Source of the DNA: Ligula intestinalis
Taxonomy: Eukaryota > Platyhelminthes > Cestoda > Diphyllobothriidea > Diphyllobothriidae
DNA length: 64,000 nt
Assembly: GCA_036362985.1 (NCBI GenBank)
Contig: JAYGXS010000001.1
Span: 17,200,522-17,264,521 of the forward strand
Reading direction: 5' to 3'
In this document: one piece after another, positions 12,101-23,519 of the stretch
Layout of the letters: each line of letters opens with the position of its first letter
How positions within the stretch are numbered: position 1 is the stretch's first letter
Made by a program: the position numbers and the translations under genes
Notes under the pieces: model-generated
The model's database searches: none
What the model was told of the DNA's origin: nothing
Seen by the model: the letters and a program-made list of their open reading frames with translations, nothing else

Positions 12101-14150
12101 TCACCCACAGGAGAGTGACGTTTTTTTGCCACTAAAAAACAGAGTACTTTCGTAGGTGACATACTGCGTGTGTATACTACGTACTGTCGCTATTCCACTA
12201 ACTCATCTGTCTAATCAGGTCTCCTGCGCACTACAGTGCTGGCGTCCCTCACTGCAAAAACGTTGATGGCGTCATCCCGACAGAACCCTTACGTCATTGG
12301 GGATGTCCAACAAGCCAGATAAAAGTATGGACCGACCTACCATTTCGCCTTGCGTTCGTGCAACTAATAAGCAAGGCGCAGTTCGTGTCCAGAAACGCAC
12401 ACTGCTACGTCAAGGATGCACACCACGGGGCCACGGCCACACGCCATAACTCCGAGGACGCACACCGAGAAGCTACAGGAAAAGACGTGAGCGTGGACTA
12501 ATCACGAATGCTATCCCCCCATTTCCCCGTAGCTGGACTACAAAATATGTCAATACTTGCTGTTCTTTCATTTTCTCTAAGGGCGGGGTCCTGTATGAAG
12601 CCGAAAGCTCAGGCTTATAAAAAGGCTCTCCCAGTAATCGTGCCTTTGTCTTCTTTATATAGAAGTACCCTTTTATCAATAAAACCACCGCCAACTGCCT
12701 GAGTTTTGTATAACCCGAACTACAAAGAACAATTATAAAACAAAAGAATGAGACTCTTCTTGTGTCCTCATTGTTACGTTATAGTGCAGTAACTGAAGTG
12801 ATCTCTGGAATCTATCTTATAAAGAAGGTAAAGTCTGAAGGACAATGAACAAATTCATCAGTTGGAATGTCAACAAGCATTACGAATTACGGGAAAGGAT
12901 GCACACAATAAAATCCGGTTGTCGTCTGGCATGCTTCTGCGTCAGGGCTAAGAGAAAGGGCTAAGCTGAGATAAGATTAAACTTTACAAGCAAATTATGA
13001 AACTTTTTAAACCGCTGCTGTTACTTTCACTGACTGCAATCTCAGGTATTCAAATTGGAAACGTTGAGAGATCCGGGTTAATAATATGAAAGGAACGACG
13101 GCACACCGAAACAACTCTGTTCTGAGGAGCCAGTTTTCTCAAATTTCAGGTACACGAAGCTTGTAAGCACAAAATAAAACTTAAACAACGCGACGATTAA
13201 CTACTGCTTCCTTAAGGCTTCGTTAAGCAGAGATGTTCTGCAGGTAAATTATGCCCAAGTAAGTGACATTAAAGTTCCAGTCACGCTATCACTTAACAAG
13301 AATAAATGCACGCTATTACACAAAATGATAGCATCTTCGTGTAAATCAGGCAATATTTGTGCTAACTGGTGTGTAGGAATGAGAGTGCACTGAAAATTAA
13401 CTTATGTGATAAATGCAAGAGCAATAAAATAAGGATTCTTGCCTTCTTCGACGATGACAAAAAAGCAACTTTGAACAGAAAAATATCGATTTTTTGGCAG
13501 TCACGGGTTGCTTATCCACGTGAGAAAGAACACCACGTTGAATGGTTCTTTACTAACTAGCCTCTAAACGTACCCCTAAGTTATCGTAATTTACTTGCTT
13601 GCTATCTTATGCCTTTATATACCGAATAAAGAAATATAATAAATGGTAGAAATTCATTATAATCGTGACAGTTGGAGTAAATTTCCAGTCATTTTCGTTG
13701 AGCAAATGTACGCGATATAGGGTAGATAGGTTGAAAGTTAGTCACGTGTTGCCCCAATTAGTTGAATTCCCCGACATCTACTCTGTAGCCCCTGATCACT
13801 GACCCCTGAAGCGGTTAGTTACGTCTTTTCAAGGCTAAATAATTCACTTTCTGTAAAAAAGATACATTTAGTGCTTGCTTCAGAAATTATTGCACACATG
13901 CCCCGAATGCTTCGCCAGTGGTGGATAGGTGAGTAAATTTCTTTCCAGTTAAATTTTTGCGGAAAATGGGTTTCACTGTTGCCATGGGAAGGTGAAGTAA
14001 AGGTAACTGGGGATGGAAATCAGAGCACAGTTTGCCAAAAAAAATCGAAGCAGCCCATTTCTACCTACCTATGACAACAGCAGGGACTTTCATATTGCAT
14101 GGGTAAGAAGGCCACAAAGGATGCACCAAGAAGGAACTGCTGCAGACTGA
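9106..14150. other. Between genes or 5' intron; almost nothing recognised
   Basis: Apart from one dispersed repeat copy at about 10780-11105, I see no exon, RNA gene or classifiable element. The sequence is AT-rich with scattered short frames on both strands. An upstream NAP1 exon could be here but none was recognised. Confidence 0.4.
10780..11105 (+). repeat. Dispersed anonymous repeat, copy 4
   Basis: Contains the family's 'ccaaccaatcacaggcc' block near 10840 and the 3' block 'tgatctgaagatcgcag' followed by 'ttgctgggtttaac' near 11050-11085. This 3' block matches the inverted copy at 16920-16970 particularly well. Confidence 0.5.
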
Positions 14151-14870
14151 TACTTACTTGTTACGGCTGTGATCATGCCTGATCAAGCCGGCCTCAATGA
14201 TGTCACAGACGGTACTTCTCCATGCGTGACGATTAGCGGCAGCGGGTCTGGAAAGCTCCACCCAGTCTCTTCTCCAGCGACGGAAGCCTAAGATAGAAGG
14301 TCCAAGAACTGCTTCCATGTCTTGGCGGCCAGTGTCGAGTCAAGTCTTCAATTTTTACTCCTCTTTGACGCATCCAGATGGGCTGCGTTGACAGGTCAAG
14401 GGCAGCATAGCTTAACTCGTGGGGCGGACGACGGAGAACGTGTCCAAACCACCTCAGTCACATTTCCTGAATGGCCTGAGATATCTTCGCGATAGGATCG
14501 CAGCGGGTGCGGACTGTCTCATTTCAGATGAAGTTACTATACTTAACTCGTGGGATGGTCCTCGTCGGTTGTCATCGGTTGGTCGCATCAGCTGACAAAG
14601 ACCTCCAGGCCTCGATCATCTTCAGCACACAAAGCCCAGCATTCACATCCATAGAGGAGGACAGACCGGATGGATGTACGGGATAGACGAATCTTCGGGG
14701 CGATGGAGATGTCGAGTCACATCCAGAGGCGTTTTCGACGGATTGAGAAAACCCAGCAAACAGCATCGATACGGGAGACAATGTCATCCTTACGCTGCTC
14801 ATTCGGTATCAGCCTTGCTCCGAGATATTGAAAGTTGTCTACTTCTTCAAGTTGATGACTATTAATCCAA
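14151..14870 (-). mobile_element. RTE-like non-LTR retrotransposon 3' fragment (R1)
   Basis: On the minus strand this matches, segment by segment, the fragment at 31808-32700: 'VDNFQYLGARL', then a degenerate 'RIDA..WVFSI', 'SIRSVLLYGCECWALCAEDDR', then the 'RWFGHVLR' region, and a 3' end 'cacagccgtaac' running into an acaagtaagta tail (plus strand 14151-14165). The frame is broken repeatedly. It covers only the part C-terminal to the RT active site. Placement in the RTE/endonuclease-RT group is from motif order and the short tandem 3' tail. Confidence 0.75.
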
Positions 14871-14999
14871 ACTGCAGACTGATCCTCAGTCATGAATGGA
14901 AACGAGTTATGCTGTCAGCAGGCAACCTTCCAAACCCCGACTGAATGCACGTCAGCAGCATCAGGAATCAAAGTGTGTCAGACTTATTGTTGTGAAGGA

Positions 15000-15560
15000 T
15001 GTGGCAGTCAAACTGCTTTCCCAGCCTGGTGATGAGGTTGAGCGCAGTGGCTGACGTAGCGTGAGGGCCCCACTTGATATGGGCAGCCTCGGCCGCAATA
15101 ACCGCCTGCACCCTCCCCCATCGCCGGTCTTCTCGAATTTTGTCTTGACATCGGATACAGGTGTGGGAGTGGGGTGGATCCGGCGATTCTAATTTAACTA
15201 TAATTCAGTTACAGTCACCGCGCCTGCCCTCAGCTTGCTGAAGCTCGTGGTGGGAAACATCGAGGGCGACGGTCACACTATCGGGGAAATCGCATGTGGA
15301 CTGGTGTACAGTATGGCAGGCTTGCACGACCCCTACCGTACTCTACCCTGACACCTTCGCCTGCCGGGTTCTGCTGGCAAGATAATCTTAAGACGACCGT
15401 AGGTCGACTTAGACGTGCTGGTAGATAAATCTTAACAGCGCGCACAAAGGCACGGTATAGCAGGCTATCACGAAGAACTCGCACCTTCAACTGCATGAGA
15501 GCACCATAATAGCGGGAATACGAAGGAGTCATTGTGGCTTGGCTCTCAGTTCCGACAGAA
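15000..15560. repeat. Dispersed repeat shared with 48240-48460
   Basis: The segment around 15135-15310 ('ctcgaattttgtcttgacat', 'acaggtgtgggagtggg', 'cagtcaccgc', 'cagcttgctgaag', 'catcgagggcgacggtc') recurs in the same order at 48255-48400. No domain recognised. Confidence 0.5.
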
Positions 15561-16079
15561 CGATGTTATCACGTCAATTGACAACCCTTCAAGACCGTTG
15601 CAGCTGAATGTTTAGATGGCACCCAATCCTCCTCCCACCATTGTCCTTGGTCGCAGAGGAGCCCTGTTCCATGTCACAATATTCGCCTAGTAGCGCAAGG
15701 TACCCATGCAGCCAAAACCGCCATCTCCTCTGAGGGGACTGCGCTAGAGGGTCAAAGGTAGGACGAAAATACCAAACCTTTAAAGCATAAAAATTCAGTT
15801 TGGCAGATTGTGGAAAGGCATTATGACGTAGATGGCGGGGTTTTTGTAGTTCGTTCACCGATCACGGTCAGCTACAGATGGCTTGCATAGCCTGCATATG
15901 AAAGTGAACATTTTCCAGCTCCCTTTCTAAAAATGTCGAGCACCGTTTCGGACGAGGTTCAGCGTGTGTTCTACAGTAGGGTGGTGCAAGAACGATGATA
16001 TACACGTGGATTAGATTTAAATGGAAGTAGACTTGCTCTGCATCCATCGCACTCTGCATTCCCTCATCCACCCGTGCCC

Positions 16080-16320
16080 AATGTCAATACAGTCAAGAGG
16101 GCCCAAAGTGGGATGGAGCACAGGTGGCCGGCGTGTTGTGAGCCAGACCATTTGCATGCCACCAAGCCCCACATCTCGAAATCTGTTATGGGAGCGCAAC
16201 CCAAATAAGGCCTGCCGTGCCCTGATCTAGCCCCTGTGTTGATCCAGTGCAACTATCGCACGACCCATAAGGGGCCGTTTTTGCCTCTCCCACTGGAGTA
16301 GTAACAGTGCTACTCCTAAA
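16080..16320. repeat. Short dispersed repeat shared with 52210-52330
   Basis: 'ctatgggaatgcaacc', 'tgttgatccag' and the following CG-rich block align in order between 16185-16290 ('ttatgggagcgcaacccaaa') and 52218-52320. Class unknown. Confidence 0.4.
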
Positions 16321-16336
16321 GGGCTGTGAGTGTTAT

Positions 16337-16564
16337 GATATTAGCCGGACCAAATGCTAGCAACGTTTGAAGGCTTTCCTAAGGCATCGAGTGTATCCAA
16401 ATGTCTTTGTTTGTTAGCTCTGACCGCATAAAGGCGATGACTGTCCACACACAAATGACCTTCAACCGCACGCACGCACACGAGCCTACGCAAGGCATAT
16501 TTGACTAGGCTCGACGCCTTAGGAAAGCCTCCAAACGTTGCTAGCATTTAGTCCGGCTAATATC
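16337..16564. mobile_element. Foldback/MITE-like element with 55 bp inverted arms
   Basis: The left arm 16337-16391 and right arm 16510-16564 are inverted repeats that match at 52 of 55 positions by eye. The arms begin 'gatattagccggac' and end 'gtccggctaatatc'. A 118-base centre contains no protein. The flanks allow a TA target duplication (TA then TTAGCCGG on the left, CCGGCTAA then TA on the right), which would fit a Tc1/mariner-type MITE, but the bases just outside also pair, so this is not certain. The transcript would form a long hairpin. Confidence 0.7.
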
Positions 16565-16739
16565 CTAACGGTGAGGACATCCCAGACAATCACCAAACTC
16601 TCTTAGGCCTCGACAGAATCGTATTTTTTCCTCTCAGTATGGTGTCATACATAAGGGTGAGGCGGAGGGATAGGAATTCGGTAAGGGAATAATAGGCATG
16701 GGGATGCGCACACCTCGGAAACAATCACCTAATTTTGTT

Positions 16740-16990
16740 TTTACTTGCCAGTCAAAGATGCGCTCTCCGGCACGTGGGACCTGAGTCGGTACTTTAAAGC
16801 CTGGTACTTGCTCTGGAGAGCAGATCATGTGCGACATGCGTATACGAGCTGTTTAAACTTGTCAGCCGCAGCGTGCCAAACCAGCTCCGGTCACCTTCAA
16901 GTTTTCTTATCCATATCGCGAGGGTTAAAAAAGTTAAACCCTAGCAACTGCGATCTTCAGGCCCAGTTACTTAGGCGAAAATAAGTCATG
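16740..16990 (-). repeat. Dispersed anonymous repeat, copy 5 (inverted)
   Basis: The plus strand reads 'aaaccctagcaactgcgatc' then 'ttcaggccc' near 16936-16963, which is the reverse complement of the family's 3' block (ggcctgaagatcg..gttgctagggttt). Confidence 0.55.
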
Positions 16991-17639
16991 GGAGGCCACA
17001 GTGGAAGGAACCGTTTACTTTGTACAGAATGAACGAGGAATAAGTAAGAGAAATTAGACCGTCCGACGAGCGCATGTCCGTAGGCCACAGCACTGCATTT
17101 GAAGTGAGGTGACGGCAAGAATCGCCATAGCGTCTGGAGCGGCCTTTGTGTGAGTCGGTCTTGACACGTGATTGGCTAGAGAGACGGGCGTATGCGTCCA
17201 GTACATGCGCACTCGTGGGCAGCGATGAGCTTTAGCGCAGTGATAGCCTGTGCGGAGTGAGTCACCATCTTAAACAGCTGTTTAACCTCTGATGGTGTCA
17301 TTGTCTGCCGTGTTACTAACTCGATATTAAGGTTTTACTTTCCTCAGAAACCAATGTGAGAACTTGGAGCGAATGCATCGACATAACCCTTTTAATATTC
17401 GCAGCGAAATACAGAACGGATATTTGAGCAAAAATTAATAAGTCCCATTGGACAGTCACGTAATAGTCCCCTTTTATTGTCCGCATATCCCATATTTTCG
17501 AAACTTGGGTTGCAGCACCTTTTCTTTGTTTCGCGGAAGGGAGGTTTGACTAAAATTACAGGTAAGAAAACGCCCCAGTAAAGACCTTATTTTCCAGTAC
17601 AATGTACAGAAATAGCAACCTCAATTTTTTTGGATAACC

Positions 17640-18180
17640 TCAGCGTGTTAACGGTGCTACGTAGACATTGAACAACGATGCCGTAAACGCCGTTGTTGGT
17701 GTGTTGCCAGGACAGCGCGTAGGGGCCCGCTAGCGCCACTCGGGAACCCATGGTCAGCGGCAGTACGCTGGCTCGCATTTTCTGCAGCTGCCAAAATGAC
17801 GGCCTACACTTGACTGTCCGCAAAACCTGGCTCATCGCTCCTCGACCTGCAAAGGCTTGCGTGCCCGCGCTCTAGGCCCGGCCTCAGCTTCGCTAGCTTT
17901 GATCTACCTGCATGGGAACTCACGCCAATCAGGGTGATCAATTTCCTGATTGGCTGGGGGAGAAAAGCTTGCCCTGGGTTTCCAGTAAGGTCCTCCGATC
18001 TCGTCACTTCAGACACAGTTTTTGGCCTACGGACGTGCGCTAGTCTGACAGTCAAATCTCCTCTTACCTTTTCTCCATTCTTTCTGCACAGAATAAATTG
18101 TTCCGAACACCCTGGCCTCTCATCTCTTCTTCTTCTAAGGAACCGGGCCCGAAGATCGTAGTGCCAAATGTTTACTCTAT
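17640..18180 (+). repeat. Dispersed anonymous repeat, copy 6 (longest)
   Basis: Carries both the 5' block ('ctagcgccactcgggaac' near 17731, shared with 338-360) and the 3' block ('ggaaccgggcccgaagatcg' near 18141). It therefore gives the longest extent seen, about 500 bases. The open minus-strand frame inside it (17587-17835) looks exon-like at first sight but lies in the repeat. Confidence 0.6.
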
Positions 18181-18548
18181 CAACCATAATGCCTAGATAA
18201 GAGCATCTCAACCTCCAGCGTTCAAATAAGTACTTGGATTCTTCTTTGCTTACAAAGGACAAATGGGCGCTCTCGGATCGGTTACGGGACTCACTCGTCC
18301 TAATACTTTTATAGAATCTTATCTACCTTATGTCGACCTTCGATATGGGTGCTTCCTAATAGTAAACCAGTTCATCTGCAAACAATTTATATCACCAAGC
18401 ATGCTTAATGGAAGGAAGCTCACCCAGCGGTTACGGGACTCACTCGTCCCGTACTGCCTTAGTGCGCACTCTCTAGGCCCGCCAGTAGCCTTACAGTGGC
18501 TGATCATATAGACAGAGTAACAGTGGGTCGGGCTTGGACTTCTAACCA

Positions 18549-18660
18549 AGTAGTCGTTGGTTGACTGACGACAATTGATAGGCTAAAAATGGCCATTCCC
18601 GTCTCGCTTGTATTTGCCAGTAATGGTAGTTTGCTTACTGTATCTGGTTACCTGTCAGTT
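18549..18660 (+). mobile_element. tRNA-headed SINE remnant, copy D
   Basis: Ribozyme block and tail only: 'ttgactgacgacaa...ggctaaaaatggccattccc' at about 18561-18600, then 'gtctcgcttgtatttgccag'. CTGACGA is kept, but G12 of GAAA is A and stem II is lost. Decayed. Confidence 0.55.
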
Positions 18661-18684
18661 AATTGTTTTATCAGCACAGCACTA

Positions 18685-20710
18685 TTCATCCTCCATTCAT
18701 ACCGATGGTTGATATGCCTTCGTTGTCAAATAGAGGAATATTTTTAATAGACATATGGTACTTGTCTAGTGTCGACCAGAACCCATCGACTCTCCGTCAC
18801 ATACGGTCAAAAGTATATACTTGATGGGGCACAGGATCAACTAGGCAGACAGGCGCATATAAACGCACGCAAAAATGGTAGTCTCCAACAGCGAAAAACA
18901 AGGTTATTTTATTCAAAAGGCAAAAGAGGAATGTTAGAAGGTGAGCAGGACACAGTTCATAATGGGATTACACAAGCGGAACAGACGTACGCATGCTTCC
19001 TGCAAGAATAGGCATCGTACTAGGAGGTACTCGCTAGGAGTGTAGCCTGACCAAAGGCTGTTAACCACGCAGGCTCACCTGAAGCCTTGTGCCTGCCACC
19101 GACTGAGGTGCCGACTGAGTGTCAAAATGAGGGCTGCCTTCAAGGTCATAGCCTTCGCGGGGGTTGCGTCCACGCGATGACCTAAACCTCTGTAGAGGAC
19201 ACAGACGCACGCAAACCTACGCGCCTGCGAACTGGTCATGTGAACTTATCCCAAGCGTCCAATGATGCCAAAAGTGAAAGGGCATGGCAATCCCTTATAA
19301 GCCACTGGCACTTCTCAGACAGTGAGTTGCAACACGGACTGCGAGGACACCGCATGTCCGCTCCCCATTGCCCGGGATAGTCCCGGAGCGGGGACATTCA
19401 GCGCCCTGGAGATCAACCAGCGGCAACTACCACCCGAGAAAGCACCTCCAGTTTTTTTACACAATAAACCCTCCTCCGGGTGGATTCCAATGTTACGTCC
19501 TTCTTATTGTATGTTCTCTTGTGGGGATTCCAACGGGCGTAACTAGACGGTGACACTACAAAGAATTACCGTTATAACAAACCGACAAGCGATATTTTGC
19601 TGAGATGGTTCAACTGGACTGGAAGCCAGAACAAGCGGTATGTCTTCTGTTTATGCTTCGAGATCGTACTGAAACACGTCCTGAAGTTCTCTTTAAAGAG
19701 CATTATAGCACCAAATCCTCCATCCAGCTCGACAAACGCTTACCAGAAGATTCAAAATCTTGGAATAACTTCTAGGTTCGTAATGAATGAGGGATGCTGT
19801 GTGATACAGCTACGGGGACTTTGGAGTTCCTCGTGTACTTTCTGGTATTTGATACACTTCTGTTTCCATCTTGTCCTCTTTAATTTCCTCGGAAATGAAT
19901 GCGCAAACCTGGGAGACTGCTTACTGTCTCTGGCCATGGGTCAGTTCATTGTATTATCAGTCGGAGACTATTCATTTGAAGTTGAATCCAGAATTTTTTC
20001 ACAATAAAATTCGTCCCCCAGATAATAGTGGTGGTTGATATGCCTTTTTTGTCGATAAGTGGATCCACTTTTTTAAACAGACATATGTTACTTGTCCGGA
20101 CTGCCGACCAGAACATGTAAAAGTATATATCTGATTAACGCATGAAACAATGTCAGTCTTCGACAGCGAAATACACGGTTACTTTAAAAAAAACAGAAGA
20201 ACAACTTTAGAAAGTGCGCTCGGCAGAGCTTAAAATGGGATTGCACAAGCGGAATAGACGCAAGCATATTTCCTGTAAGAACACGCAGCGTAAGAAGAGT
20301 TGCCGACAACCAACGTTTCGCAGAGATGGTTAAACTGAACTGAAAGGGAACAATAGGAGCGAGCGGTCGAAGTGTTTCAACTAGCTCTCGAGGGAAAGTC
20401 GTTCTTACTATGCAGTATGCCTTCTGTGTATCCTTCGAGACCATAGTGAAACACGTCCTGGTGTTCTCTCGAGAGAGCATTATAGCACCAACTCATCCGT
20501 TCAATTCGACTAACGCTTAACAGTAATTCAACCTCCTGAATCCACTTCTGGGCTCGTAACGACACAGTTATGCTGTATGACGAAGCTACGAGGGCTTCGG
20601 CGTTCCTTATGTGCTTTCTCTGATATACTACAGTCCGTCTCCATCTCGCCCTTCTTAATTTCCTCGGAAATCAACCCACGAACTTGGAGTAAACGCTTCG
20701 GAACAAAGCA
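18685..20710. repeat. Diverged tandem duplication
   Basis: Unit 1 (about 18690-19016 plus 19575-19990) aligns in order with unit 2 (about 20025-20700). Shared blocks include 'tggttgatatgcc', 'agacatatg', 'gaccagaac', 'cacaagcgga', 'gagatggtt', 'gaaacacgtcctg', 'gagcattatagcaccaa' and 'taatttcctcggaaat'. Unit 1 is interrupted by about 550 bases (19017-19574). The end of unit 2 also resembles 17345-17440. The 'aataaaattcgtcccc' string at about 20004-20019 resembles the Penelope-like pLTR piece at 23430. Confidence 0.6.
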
Positions 20711-20839
20711 TTGTTATTCTTAATTAAAAATCGATATATTTGAGCTAAAACCCATTATCTGTGGTGGAATAACCACGCAATATTCACAAGCTGCAAAAAA
20801 GGCTGGCGGACTGAGCAGAAGCATGTGTGACGGGAATTT

Positions 20840-21320
20840 TATTTGCTCATAGTTTCAGAATCCGTCACAGACGCAGCATCAGAGACAATAGCGGAAACAG
20901 ATGCTTCATAAACAGAGAGTTGCAGTATTTATAGGATGCAGTCTCTAATACAACTGCAATCTTTCACGACTATCGTACCTTACCGCGCACAATTATTTCC
21001 CATCCAACCACGAGTGTCACCCTCTTGCACCAATATTTTCTTGGCAAGACTCCCATTCGCCTGCGAAAAATGTCACTTTATTTATAGGAACGTTTGTTTT
21101 GCCACTGCATACAAGCCGCGCCGCCTCCATGCTCATATGTTTGGACTTATTGCAATAATGGCTTGACTGCCCGCAGCCTAGCCGTTTATTATCAGAATTT
21201 CACAACTTTCGCGAAGAAGCAGGCGCAATCGTTGGGACGAGAATGCTATTCGCCTGACGTTTCGGATTCCGTTGTGCGCACATCATCAGAGGCAGTGGCA
21301 TAAAACGGAAAATTCATATA
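20840..21320 (-). mobile_element. Penelope-like terminal (pLTR) pieces
   Basis: Two related minus-strand blocks, at about 20895-20840 and 21300-21235, share 'tctctgatg...', '..gaaac' and a trailing 'aataaaattc' or similar, and match the plus-strand block at 23385-23450. They carry hammerhead-like cores (best at 21251-21294). Because PLE endonuclease fragments follow immediately downstream (21755-22980), I read these as decayed pLTR copies. Confidence 0.5.
21251..21294 (-). ncRNA. Hammerhead-ribozyme-like motif (Penelope-like pLTR)
   Basis: Minus-strand order: TGCCT (21294-21290), CTGATGA (21289-21283), 19 bases of stem-loop II (21282-21264), GAAA (21263-21260), CG plus T16.1 (21259-21257), H17=C (21256), AGGCG (21255-21251). 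Stem I is 5 bp with one G-U. Stem III is only the ACGT palindrome, which is too short to fold alone but fits known minimal, dimer-acting hammerheads. Stem II does not close well next to the core, so this copy may be damaged. Confidence 0.45.
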
Positions 21321-21754
21321 CAGGATGCAATCACTATGCCACGGCATACCAATGACAGATAACGGCTCCCCCTATCGAAGATAGTCTTCCACTTGTGCGC
21401 TAATTACTTGACGGCAGACGCGCAAATGTGGTGGTGGTGGCCGAAAAATAAAAGTGTCCAGGAAAGCCAAAGATAAGGTGCAACTACTGAATTTCAACAA
21501 CACCCACCGTATCGACCAAAACAGTTGCATAAGGCCGTTTCATCAAACTGTTGCAGTTAACCAGACGACAAAGTTGCTGGAATGCAATATATTGGATGGT
21601 TTTTCTGAGAAAACGGCTACCCACGTCACTTCATCAACCGGTGTTTGCGCAAACGAGACGAGCGAAAAGATGGTACCGGCCTCCGACTGTTGACAAGCGA
21701 TTCCGTACGTAAAACGTCTCGAAGGCCATCGATCGTCTTTTTGTACCACTTGCA

Positions 21755-22080
21755 GTCGCACACAGGCCGGAGGCAATCACAGGACGTCAGATAATAAAAT
21801 TAAAAAAGCCGCTGCCATAGCAAGAAACCGCTGGAATTATCTCTAAGATTTGGTGCAGACCAAGTAACTACGTTGGAGAAACTGGACGACTTCTCAAGAC
21901 GCGAATTGCTGAAAACGCGGCAGGAGCATGGCGAAATGACGCAAATTCTCAAATCACGCCTAATTCGACGATACCTGACCACACATTCAAATTTGATGAA
22001 GCTGAAATTCTCGCGAGATGAAATGAGCCCCCAGTCTATAAACAAGCGCAACGACCTACCCAAACCATATTCGGTGTTGA
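21755..22080 (+). pseudogene. Penelope-like element GIY-YIG endonuclease fragment (P0)
   Basis: Despite stops and frame breaks, translation gives VAHRPE, then 'ETAGIISKIWC', then 'NYVGETGRLLKTRIAE' (the Tyr-Val-Gly lies at about 21869-21877), then 'HTFKFDEAEIL'. This follows the order of the endonuclease of Penelope-like elements: a GIY-like strand, YIG-like strand, catalytic Arg (here in LLKTRIAE), and a downstream His-containing block. Other than decay, nothing ties it to the host genes. Confidence 0.72.
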
Positions 22081-22480
22081 GACTCAGTTTGGCCTAAGTA
22101 ATTTGTCACCCAGGAGAAGCACAGACGAACGCGTCGTCTAATGCTTGCGCCATGGAACCAGCTGGCTGAAAAATCATCACGCCCAAATGCAACAGGCGTG
22201 ATTAAAATGCAGCAGATCAGGACCCGCATACCGCCCATTAAGCAATTAGCACACACGCGGTCAAGTATTCTAGGTATGAAAGAAGCCATTAACTATCGCA
22301 AATACACCATCAGGACAGGACATGCACTTCCATAGTTTCGTTTCAATTTGAGGGAAACAAAATTAGGTTTTGTGCCTGTTCAATAGAGCCACTAGAATCT
22401 GTGCCTTAGATACGATCAATCGGAAAGAGGTATCCGGAGAAATTAATCGATAAGTATGGTAACCACAGCTATGAAAGCCC

Positions 22481-22980
22481 TCCCGAAATATCCATATTGA
22501 AAAGTACACTGAGTATCATTCGCCCTTCCAAGGATGGTGTGTCCAGTGTGGTCAAGCGACGGCTTCGATGCATGATTGAAGGAACGTGCACTGTCCCTAT
22601 ATTGTTATGCATAAGCACAAAAACGGATATTCCAGTTAAGCAAACTAAAGACACCGTGCATATGAACGCCAAATCGAACTGTATTTACGAGTTTACATGT
22701 AGTTCGGGAGGAAAATAGATTGCATGCACGCAAAGGCAGTTGGCAACGCGGTAAGCCAAACATATACACAAGTAGTTGCTTGGGGTGGAAGATAAAGTAC
22801 CCAAGAGTTCAATCACGAAGCCCCTATGGGAAACTGGCCAAACGGTCGATCCAAGGACTTCATTGAAGGTCGTGGTTCCAGCGACGACCGGGCGTTTCCT
22901 TCGATTTTTGGAGGCCGCTGAAACACGGATAAAAGCGAAAGTCTGTTAGTATCTGGATCACGTTATTAACCTCGCATTGC
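22481..22980 (+). pseudogene. Penelope-like element endonuclease fragment (P1)
   Basis: Frames joined by eye give SSVVKRRLRCMI, 'SNCIYEFTCSSGGK', then 'CTQRQLATR', 'KSSITKPLWETGQTVDPRT', 'TTGRFLRFLEAAETRIKAK' and 'DHVINLALP'. The CIY..TCSSG (GIY-like) strand and the LWETGQTVDPRT block match the order in P5 at 44453-45166. The YIG strand is degraded (a stop and 'KIACTQRQ'). It is a different subfamily from P0, since it has the CIY.FTC signature. Confidence 0.72.
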
Positions 22981-23384
22981 CAATGTGACGATCGATAAAG
23001 GACGTAAACTCCTTCTATCTCCCGCCCCCTACTTTCCTCATATGACAGACTGCTACTCGGGGCTTTGCCCCCCCCTTAACCACGTTTGACAGGCTCTCAC
23101 TGTAACCTGAACCGTCTTCAATTACTGCCTCCCCTTCATCATGTGCACCGGCATCTAGGACTAACATCTCATGCTATTTTTACCGATAAAGTTTCAACCT
23201 TCTAGATCGATAGTTAATTGGACGGTTTGTTTTAACTGATGCAGTTGAATAAGAGGTCAAGAAATTATATTACATCATTAAATTCTGCAAAATTATTTGT
23301 GCTGCTCAAACATCATAAGTATGTAGTAGCATAGCGACTGCGTTCTTTAAATATTGCAAAACACTCTGTGTATGAATTACGCGT

Positions 23385-23450
23385 TTCCGCTATTGTCTCT
23401 GATCCGCGATTGATTCCGAAACGTCAGGCGAATAAAATTCTTGTCCCAGA
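23385..23450 (+). mobile_element. Penelope-like pLTR remnant
   Basis: 'ccgctattgtctctgatccg', then 'gattccgaaacgtcaggcg' and 'aataaaattcttgtccc' match the minus-strand blocks at 20840-21300. CTGATGA has become CTGATCC, while GAAA-CGTC-AGGCG is intact. It sits about 400 bases after P1 and may be its terminal repeat. Confidence 0.5.
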
Positions 23451-23519
23451 GATCATCCCACATGCCCAAATAATTTATTCAGAAATCGTGTATCTATTTC
23501 TGAGAAAATTAAGAAAATT

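Noticed and set aside
17587..17835. Minus-strand 82-codon GC-rich open frame that looked like an exon (acceptor-like 'ttttggcag', ...ALSWQHTNNGVYGIVVQCL...)
   Set aside because: Its sequence shares blocks with the dispersed repeat at 330-420, and no protein family was recognised.
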